Assembly: GCF_023856365.1 (NCBI RefSeq)
Contig: NC_064539.1
Location: forward strand, 23,191,019 to 23,255,018
DNA from: Brienomyrus brachyistius
Lineage: Eukaryota > Chordata > Actinopteri > Osteoglossiformes > Mormyridae
DNA: 64,000 nt
Direction: 5' to 3'
In this document: one piece after another, positions 55,000 to 64,000 of the stretch
How the letters are laid out: every line of letters starts with the position of its first letter
Numbering within the stretch: the stretch's first letter is position 1
Translations under genes and position numbers: made by a program
The notes under the pieces: generated by a model
The model's input: the letters and a program-made list of their open reading frames with translations, nothing else
What the model was told of the DNA's origin: nothing
Database searches by the model: none

Positions 55000-55357
55000 T
55001 CCATCCATCCATCCATTTTCCAAACCGCTTATCCTACTGGGTCGCAGGGGTCCGGAGCCTATCCAGGAAGCAATGGGCACGAGGCAGGGAACAACCCAGG
55101 ATGGGGGGGCAGCCCATCGCAGGGCACACTCACACACCAGTCACTCACACATGCACACCTACGGGCAATTTAGCAAGTCCAATTAGCCCCAGCATGTTTT
55201 TGGACTGTGGGGGGAAACCGGAGTACCCGGAGGAAACCCCACGACGACATGGGGAGAACATGCAAACTCCACACACATGTGACCCAGGCGGAGACTCGAA
55301 CCCGGGTGCCAGAGGTGTGAGGCAACAGTGCTAACCACTGCACCACCATGCCACCCC
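55000..55357 (-). mobile_element. tRNA-derived SINE (Mermaid/V-SINE-like), full length with target duplication
   Basis: Read on the - strand it starts GGGGTGGCATGGTGGTGCAG, with box A (GTGCAGTGGTTAGCACTG) and box B (GGGTTCGAGTC at about 55291-55303). A LINE-like 3' part follows (AAGCGGTTTGGAAAATGGAT) and it ends in ATGG repeats. A perfect 12-bp target duplication AGAAGTTTAACA flanks it (54988-54999 and 55358-55369), so it moved by target-primed insertion. It is the youngest-looking retroelement in the window. Confidence 0.9.
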
Positions 55358-58300
55358 AGAAGTTTAACAGAAAATGATTAATCATTTCCCACAATATGCC
55401 ATCATAGCGCTTCCCAGTAGCCCCGCCCTCCACATCAATGCGGCTTGGGGTGAAAAGGTCTCATGCTCTCTGCGACCGCAGCAGCGTCGCATTGCAGAAA
55501 TGAGCCCCGTTACCGCGTGCTCTCTGGAAGCGATCTGCACCACAAGTCGTGCCCTTTGGAGCGAGCAGCCAAAGGAGATTGGACAGAAGAGTGGACTTCA
55601 CATTTCCCCACACAGATCGTCGTCACGGAGACACACAAATAAAACACTAGTCCGTTTATACAGAGCACTCCAAACACGGCGCTATGTTCAGTTCGCAGCA
55701 AATTAAGACATGCGGTTCGGTTTTGTACTGTATCTATTTTGGAGGAGATGTACTGAAGGTCTATGGACACCCAAAATATCCTTAACCTTCCACTCTCAGC
55801 CTTCGGATTTCATTACATCCAGGAAGTGTACACTGCATATAGAACGGGTAGTTATTTGTTACAGGACAGAAATGCCGGCTAAGGTTTATTCTGGCACAGG
55901 TGTGCGTGCGAGACTCCAGGGAGAGCTGATAAGCCAACAGGCACCGTTTGTGTGTGTGTTTCGGATTTTTGACGGATTGTGTTCATTTCTGAGCTCCCCA
56001 TTAGGAAGAGCTCGTCGGTTTCCGCCACCGCCATAGGTGCCACCCACCTCGACTCGGTTTCATTTAGGCTTCCCGTTTGGTGCCGTTTGGTAGCTCACGA
56101 AGCCCCGTTCCCCACAGAAAAATGTCTGCCTGCACCGAATGCTAACAGCCGCTATAAATAACTCGGGCTCAAGAGGTAGCCATGGCAACGTCAAAATGGA
56201 TGCATCTGAGCATGGGGGGGAAACATTTTTCCAAAATCAGGAGCGAACATGGCACAGAATGACGGGTGGGGGGGGGGGGAGGTAAATTCCTGCAGAGCGT
56301 GCGTCCGTCTGGCGTGTGGGTCTAGCCACCGTGATGTGCAGGAGGCCCGGCCACGTGACCGGGGACACGCCCAGTCAGGTAAGCATGAACATCGGCCTTT
56401 CCTGGGCGCCGTGTGGAGCACAGTATTGGAAGAGCTAAAGCGCGACTCCAAGCTGAGGGTCTCGCTTTGAGGTATCAGTAAGACAGGGCTGAGAGCGGTC
56501 AGACACCAGCTAAAAGACATATGTAAGCACCAATGCACATTCACACACGGGGGCAAGGGGGCATGAACGTGTGCAACAAGTACCCAGGCCCAGATACGAT
56601 TGTTCTCATCGAAAACATTTTCAATAAACTTTAACATGATAAAAAAAAGGCCTAAAGGAATCAATTTGTTTCTAATTGGGGTCTCAGAGCAAGATGAGCC
56701 AGGCAAATTTGTCACACCATTTTCATTCCTGAAGCAGATCCTGTTGCAGTCACTCCGAAACATGGTGATGATTTAGCAGGATCCTAACGTGCCAATAATT
56801 AGCAAGGAGGCCGAGGATCCCAGCAGGCAAGAAAGAAATCACATGGGAGTGTGCTTTCACCAGCCAATCAAGACACAGGTTGGAAGGGAATGTGCCCTCA
56901 CAAGCCAATCAAAAGCGTAAATTACAAGGGTGCCCATTTTCAGAGGCCAATAGGAAAACTGAATTTCGGGGTGCGACTCTTCATGAGCTAGTTAAAAGGC
57001 AGACTGCACGGGAACACGTCCTTCACAAGCCATTTAAAACAAATCTCAGGAGAACATAGAGCAGTAAATAATGAGGTATTTTATTGCTTAACACCTTTTA
57101 TTGCTTAAAAAAAGGGGGGGCTGCCATTTCAAAGGAGAAATTTACTACTGTGATGTCACTGCACGTGACGTTTCGTAATGGAATTTCTCATCAGTTCACC
57201 CTCGAGCTGATTACGGTTTTAGCAAATACACCGACCTAGAGAGACAGTTATCAGACTGACCTGGAACAGCTTCCCCATCGACACCGTGTTCCCGTGTGAG
57301 GGATGCTCCTTGTGGGGAAAAGTCAAACAAACATTTATCAGGAACAGATGGGCCCAAAGTCACAGTCAAAGTCAGCAATTCGAAGCATTACATTGGTGCT
57401 AAGCGGCTGTACTTAACATCTAGCTTCGACACGGTATCTAAAGCCTGGAGGAATGCAAGTTGCTGCTCGGCTCGCCGGCAAAAGAAGTGGCAGGATGGGC
57501 CGGGGGCAGGAGAACGTGCCGCATCAAGCCGACCGCACCACTGCCGCCACGTCGGGAAGTGGGGCGGATTTGTCACTCAAGATGTCGCACCAAATGGCTC
57601 CGCCACCCAGCACGGACCCCTCAGAGGACCCTGGCACCAACCGGGATGGAATTGAAATGTTTCTGGGCCGGATCAGAAAGGTTCAGAGTTTCGCTGATGC
57701 TGACCCACCCCAAGTCCATCTGTCCCGCTCCGCTGAGTGCTATAGAGAGGCTACGGGGCACCCAGCGCCCTGCACCCTCTGGGTGGGAGGGGCAAGGCAC
57801 GGGCCCTTGTGTCCTGACAGTCCATCTGCCAGGGGCACGTCGCCCATACGGCTGGGGGGGCTGCGTTTGGAGCGATCACAGTCACCGGCTACGTACGAGG
57901 CGCCGAACATACACAACGTGAGCGGAAGAAAACCGAGAATCGGCGAGCCAACAGCCATCTCGTATTCTCAGGACCGACCTCTTCGCTATACGAACTGCCT
58001 GACTAATGACAGCGTGGCGGCATCAGTGCACTGTCTGGCGTGCGCCATGACATGACAAAGGGGGGGGCTCACACGACGCGGGCTTTGTTTAAATAAAACA
58101 CGTTATTTATAGCAAGGCACAGCATGTGGTCCCCCCCCCCACTGGGAGGTGGGTCTAATAGACTCTCTGTTGCTGTTAACACTGTTAAGTCCCCCACAGG
58201 TGAATGAGGGCTTTAGCTTTGGAGCCTCCGCCTTCGTATGAGCAAATACCAAATACAGGTTTAATGAAATTCCAGCGGACATCTCCCAAGTGCCGCTTAC

Positions 58301-61300
58301 GGCCCGGTAACGTTTGGCCAGCATCAGCTTCCGCCCCCCTGCGTTTGGGCTGATGCTCTGACTCACCACAGGAAAGACTTCTATTCTGACAGCATCTACT
58401 TAATTCCCTTTCTAACTGTATTTTTCTCACTTGCGTGACAGACAGTTTCGTCCCGCCAGCTTACATAACATCACGCATCTACTGTCTGGAGGGGGAGGGC
58501 AGGCGGGTTATTAGCTGTGGAGTGGACAGATCCCTTATGGGCATAAAACATACAACCCTCTGGTACAAAAATGCCAGCTCCTGAGCTGCCTTGTTACCAG
58601 CAGCTCTGTCGCGGGGCTGCGATCCTCTGCTCTCCAGAGAGGCTCCAGGACACAGAAGCGTTCCGAGATACAGGAAAAAAAAAGCCAAAATGCTAACATG
58701 AGCGCTGAACCAGCTGAATGTCAGCATAAAAATGCTGTCAGCTTTGATAGAGTAACCTCTTCTTAGAGAACCTTCCGGTCATTCCAGGACAGCCTGAGAC
58801 TCGCACATCCAGAGCGTTAACAAAACCTTACAGTGCTAGAATCAGATGGAGGGACGCGGCCGTATGACAGGCTAACTGACGGCAGTAGGGGAAACAAGCA
58901 CCAGAGGCTCACCGCTCGCAGATTCCTGCCCCCACAAATCCTCCATCTGTGTCCCTTTTAATGACGTCCAGATGGGGGGAAGAATTTGGGGGGGGGGGGG
59001 GCATTGTCAACCTGCTCAGGCAGCAGAGCGAGGATGTGTACGTACACAGATCCGTCCCACGTTCATTACTGCCGTCTGCTCTGAACGCATGCACGTGACA
59101 GTGGGGGAAGGAGAGGCAGCCGCTCGCAAATCAGCAAACTGCGGATTGGGGCAGACGGCTACATCTCCATATGACCCTCCCACCCAAACGTTTTTGTTTG
59201 ATCATGAAGCCAGGAGGACGCATCCAGAAAGAAGATAGATGACCGTGCCGATGATACAGCAGCCGCCGTGTTTCTGAGAGAGGGTGTGGCTTCGCTGAGA
59301 GATTTGCAGCACAGCATGAAAAGACAAAAAAAACAACAGCCTCTCTTCATCTAGCCATCTATTATCTCATAATCCCATTGCCCCTGCAAGGGCCCTGGTG
59401 CCCAATTTATGCAGGTTAACTTTAGCTCCGCAGTCTGCCTATGTTCACACTATTCTTTCATAGGACTTGTGACTGATATGGATGCACCATGTTACTGGGA
59501 TTGTTCAGTGGATGTGCGTTAAAAAAAAAAGTTTTATTATTTATTTCTTTTTTTAAATCAATGTACTAATGTGACAGAACAGAGATCTGCTTTCAAGACC
59601 AGGTCCTGAGAGTCTCACAGATGTTAGGTCAACAGGTTAGGCGGATGCCATGTCAGGGATTCCATTTCACACCAGCAGGGGGAGCAATCCCAAACACAAA
59701 CTACCAAAGCAGACTGTCCCCCCCCCCCCCAGTCCTCTCATGATTAGGTCAACAACCTGTAGGTTCCGTAAATGACAGAGATAGCAGGGAGGCAGTAAAG
59801 ACTCTTTCCATCCGACCAGAAGGTTACTAGTTTGAATACAGCCCAAGGCGCTGCTGTCGCACCATTAAGTACGAAAGCTGTAAGTGCAAATGTTGCCATA
59901 ACTGCAAGCAGCTGCTGTGATGCTAAATAATGCAGGGAGTGGTGGTCCTGCACATCAATTATTCACTTCCTGTTAGATTCCTTGAGAATTCTGTTACCCA
60001 GCAGCCTTTGCAGCTGAGAGAGCAATGTTCCTCTCTGCAGAGGGCCACCCCCTGACCTCCTGTCTCCCATCAGTCAGGAACAATCATTCAGGAAAATAAA
60101 AAAAAAAAAAAACACAAAGGAATTGCACTGGCCATCACTAAGTTAAAAGTTAAAGAAAGATTTGATGTGTAAGCTGTGAGCTTGTGTTAATCTGACCACA
60201 ATGGCAAAGAAGCTGGGGTTCGTCAGGGACTGGATAAAGAGCACTACCACTGACAGCCTCAGACAGGCCTGGCACCTGCTGTGAATGTCTGCAACAGCTG
60301 AAGGTGGGGGGGGGGGGAGGTAGATGGGATCGGAGGCTTTCAGCATCCCCCCGTCCCACCCCAAAGCTCCACCAAACCCTGAGCCCGTCCAATAAGAACA
60401 GTCTGTGTGAGCTTTGCTTCTTCAGCCTGCTGAGGACAGGAGCTCCAGTAAGCAGTAAGTATTGACGGATAGAGAGCAGTACAGGACACTTCTGTAGCAG
60501 TGTTAAAGATACCCCAGGTGAAACCTCTCAAGGGGGCTGTAACAGCCAGGAAGAGAGTTTGAGCAAGATAACGAGGGCTAGTGTCAACTGAGGACAGCAT
60601 CTCATACACACGAGTTGGAATAAAAACAAGATTAAACGAAGTAGCAGGCGATTGAACGGCTTTAATGGCTGACTTCTGGAATTGGGGGCGGGGTCACACA
60701 CTCTGGGAACACCACTTTTCCACGACACTGGAGATTTAAGCACATTTGTGAAGGCTGCGACATCATCAGACCGTTACACAGGTCACCCCCAGCTGGCTGC
60801 TCATCGGTGCATGTCGACGCATTATTTGCGCACCATATATTGCAGTAAAGCTGCAAGAAGCAGAAGATCCGTACCGCTGAGCACGTATGGAATTTATGAT
60901 GGTTATTTATTTCTAAGGGCACAGGTCGTTTTTACAGCGGGGCCTGGCTGATGAAGACTCCTCTGGAATGTCGCTTTTGGGCCGACTGTCAAACAAGACT
61001 ACTCAGGACAGCGAATGGTTTTTAACCTCTACCACAAACCTCTAACGACAAGAGAACAGTCCACACTGCAATATTTATTTCTCTCCTACAATATGTAGCA
61101 GACAGTTTTACACACCATGTTAGAGCAGGATGTCATGCGAGAAGACAAAAGCCCAGCTATCCATGTGACACATTCTTGTGTTTTTCGAACCCTTGCCCCA
61201 CCCACAAACAAAGTTAATTAAGTCTGTGTGCGGCAATTCCAATCGGTGTTTGTCAACGGAGCAATTTCTCCTGACCTTTCCTAGGAAGTTGGAGTGAAAC

Positions 61301-62479
61301 ATAATTAAATACACACCTCATCAGCTTGGAGGAAAGCGGCAGCAGAGATGGGACATGAAATTACACACGAAGTCCTCCAGCAGTCCCCTCGCTAACAAGA
61401 AACAAACAGCCGAATAATTACTCATTCTTCAATGAATGTGTGCTCTGGCTGACCCCAAAGCATATGGCTTTATCTGTTGGGCTTTCTACTTCCCATCACA
61501 TCATAATCTTAAACTCAGACATGTCAGTGAAGCCTCTGCTAGAGTCCCTTAATGTGATTTAAGCTTTAGGACGTTTCGTTTTTTTTTAAGTCACTCAGAC
61601 ATCGGCTCAATAACACAGCGTCATGTGTGAAAAATCCAACATGGCGGGTGACGTTTGCGCTCATGCCCATTGATTGACTGATGGGAGTTATTACTGGGAT
61701 CCTCCCCTTGGGGTCCTGCTCGAAAATGAGATTTTCAGAGGCCTCAGAGTCCTCCCAGCTGGCCAAGTCAGTATGACTCTCCTGGCTTTGAGACACGCCG
61801 TCAAGAGAAGGCTGAAAGAAGCCGATCGCCTCGAATGGGATGAACTCCGCGACAACAAAGATATGGCGGGCGGTTTGCGGGGCTCACAAGGGTCGTCGCG
61901 TCGGTCCCAGGTTTCCCCGGCTCCGCTTGATGAATGGCGCACGAATCAGCACAAATCACCTGACCTGGCTGCACTCACAGAATCATTTGCGACTAATAGA
62001 CCCGCTGCTGCAGGGTCTCGCAAGTACTAAGCACGAGGCAACTGACAATCTATAAAAAGATAAAACTAAAAAAAATAAAAATAAAAAAATCACAGAGGCA
62101 CCAGGGAAGGAAACCAGATTCACACAACAGCCGCATGGTACAGGAATTATCACATTAATACAGAAATGTTTATCTTCTATCCATTTATTACTAAATATTC
62201 TAAGAAATATTATATACGCACCCACACACAAAAATAACCAATTAACATTAATTTAATTACGGATATATGTATAACTGGGTTGTGTTAAATGAAAACTATT
62301 ATTTACTACCAATAGAAAAATAGCAGTCATGTCTGCTTCTTTACTGCTGGTTTTACGCATTAAATTTAAATATATTAATTTTAATGAGGAGCGAGGGAAC
62401 AACAAGCCAATCGCGTGGCAGAGATTCCACGGTGTCCGTCTTTCATCGTGCATGCGAAAACCATTGTTTAACCTGAGAG

Positions 62480-62750
62480 TGTAATTCCTGAGGGCCTGGA
62501 GGGATCGCGAGCAAATTACCGAGGAGGATTATACGCGCGATGCTTCAAGGAGCGCGAGACATGGGGTTTCGGCAGATGCAGCCTGAACGCTGAGCGCTGC
62601 AACCGTGCGCGCGGACTGAGGAGATCACGATTCAAGCAGATGAGAGAGAACATCAATAATCTTCATGCCGAATTGATTATTTTGTCCAGCTGATGGCGCA
62701 CAAATAATCACATTAATCTTTTCCTGGCTTCCCCTGTGCATTTTAATAAA
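62480..62750. promoter_or_regulatory. Candidate conserved non-coding element upstream of plppr1
   Basis: Repeat-free block mixing CpG-containing sequence (GCGCGATGCTT, GTGCGCGCGGAC) with homeobox-type words (AATTGATTATTTTG, AAATAATCACATTAATC) and an E-box CAGCTG (62688-62693). Suggested by composition only. Confidence 0.25.
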
Positions 62751-63832
62751 ACAGATGTCTGAGCTGGGGTTGCCACCCGTCCCTTATAATACTCTGAGCT
62801 TTACACATAAGGTACGAAAAAAAAATCTCTGCAGGAGCGACTGCAAGAAAGGTCACGTGACAAGAAGCCAATTAGGAGATAAGAGGCCCCATTTATAATG
62901 AAGGATGTGTAATTTGTAAATGCATATAATCACATACTAGTGGTCAGCATTGCTTGAAAGTAGCCAAGACATGTTCATTATTAATTACTCTGGGTACACC
63001 TGCCAGTTACAGAAAAATAAAATATATATCTTCACTCACGTCAGTATGTCTCTAGCACTGCAAGCTGAACATACATGACCAACAGCTAATTTCCGCACAG
63101 GGACCTTCAGGCATTAACAGCGACGCCTTTACAAGGATTAGACACGACTTGCCATAAGACCCATCGGCATCAGAAAGCATTGAAAAGACAGCCAGACCAG
63201 TGACATCAAACTGCACATCCAGCTATAGGAAAGAACTGAGAATGAGATGGGGGAGGCACTCGAATCCTGCTGGAGACAATAACAGAGAGCCCCCCCCCCC
63301 GGATTTATGAGAGCACTGCGCGTTTATTGCGCGACACGCCATGCAGTTCCATCTTCTGCCCGGTCATACCGCCGCCATTTACCCATCCATTATCTCCTCA
63401 GGACAGGAGCATGACAGCATTTAAGATGAAACCTCCAAAAAGAAAATATTGTGTAGAAACTAGGCTTTTCAGCGTGATTTCAGTAACACCCAGGCGCGGT
63501 GCGACCACCCGCTCATACGAACCCAATGCTGGATGGTTTGTTCTCTAAATTCCTTGACAGCAATAACAAGGTTTTTGAAACTGGAGCAAACAATGTGATC
63601 TTGGCCATTTGATTTCGTTCCATAAAATAAAAGCCCCCTCCCCAGGGCCCCCCTAATGGGCACAATTATACAGAGCATTATTAACAAGCTCTAGATCACT
63701 AGAGGGAATGAAGCGCCACTCTCAGCCAACATCCTATTACAAATGACCATGGGTACCGATCCTCCATTCGAGGCACGCCACCGTCTTTCCAGACAAGCCA
63801 CCAGACAAGAGGGGGAACGGCTGTGGCTGTGG

Positions 63833-63833
<1 letters not shown>

Positions 63834-63870
<37 letters not shown>
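63834..63870. repeat. (GT)n microsatellite
   Basis: About 18 uninterrupted GT units after CTGTGGCTGTGGCTG. Confidence 0.95.
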
Positions 63871-63873
<3 letters not shown>

Positions 63874-64000
63874 GGGGGGGAAGCAATTGCACCTTTATCC
63901 CTAAGCATCATCTCTCACTCCTAATTAGTACCAGGGGACCGTGAAGGTCAGGGGCCACACTGAGACACTGCGGATTGGTGCCCTAGTCATGTGACCAACC

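Larger units (their letters stand above)
55370..64000. other. Region upstream of plppr1 without recognised gene
   Basis: 8.6 kb with no supported coding exon. It holds poly-G/C runs (e.g. about 56268-56279, 58989-59001 and 59718-59730), an AT-rich stretch (62040-62400), a block rich in homeobox-type words (62450-62990) and a GT microsatellite near the end. If plppr1 uses a promoter farther upstream, further 5'-UTR exons could lie here. Confidence 0.5.

Noticed and set aside
55270..55357. tRNA gene on the - strand
   Set aside because: Box A and B belong to a SINE head followed by a LINE-like tail and flanked by a target duplication.
57453..58055. 200-codon + strand frame as a gene
   Set aside because: No domain or family resemblance, no splice or start context; overlapping frames in GC-rich sequence are similarly long.
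61674..62030. 118-codon + strand frame as a gene
   Set aside because: No homology recognised and no splice or promoter context.

Overview
This is vertebrate nuclear DNA, almost certainly from a ray-finned (teleost) fish. Coding sequence is split into short GT-AG exons spread through long AT-rich introns. The interspersed repeats are typical fish ones: tRNA-derived SINEs, hAT MITEs with 8-bp target duplications, two decayed Tc1 elements flanked by TA, an L2-like LINE 3' end, and many CA/GT, AT and poly-G/C tracts. There is no bacterial, plasmid or viral gene content, and the species cannot be named from the sequence alone.

Two genes can be supported exon by exon. On the + strand (6.86-17.5 kb) is the 3' three-quarters of grin3a, the GluN3A NMDA-receptor subunit. 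Eight coding exons give 874 residues, from the second part of the amino-terminal domain to the stop codon at 16652. The exon encoding the signal peptide and first part of the amino-terminal domain is not visible in bases 1-6855 and should lie upstream of the window. On the - strand (20.0-36.1 kb or beyond) is plppr1 (phospholipid phosphatase-related protein 1). All seven coding exons are present and give a complete 324-residue, six-span membrane protein. A candidate non-coding first exon and promoter lies at about 47.1-47.3 kb. The genes are convergent, with about 2.5 kb between their inferred poly(A) sites. Both act at the neuronal plasma membrane (glycine-gated receptor subunit; neurite and dendritic-filopodia regulator), but nothing in the sequence shows that they work together.

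Layout: 1-6.86 kb is probably grin3a intron 1, with a tight cluster of three hAT MITEs, a dead Tc1 and a SINE. The grin3a exons follow at 6.86-16.65 kb, with a 780-bp hAT element in the last intron. The 3' UTR runs to about 17.54 kb. The intergenic spacer (17.5-20.0 kb) holds repeat debris. plppr1 occupies 20.0-36.1 kb. The inferred 5'-UTR intron (36.1-47.1 kb) contains a striking 51-bp minisatellite that is open on both strands. From 47.3 kb to 64 kb no convincing exon was found; this part holds a purine-rich satellite next to the candidate promoter, a second dead Tc1, a full-length SINE with a perfect target duplication, and possible conserved non-coding elements.

No novel defence, biosynthetic or mobile system was found. 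The points most worth checking are a GC-AG intron in grin3a, the degenerate phosphatase motifs of plppr1, homopolymer and short-repeat tracts next to splice sites, the double-strand-open minisatellite, and a foldback MITE family with at least three dated insertions.
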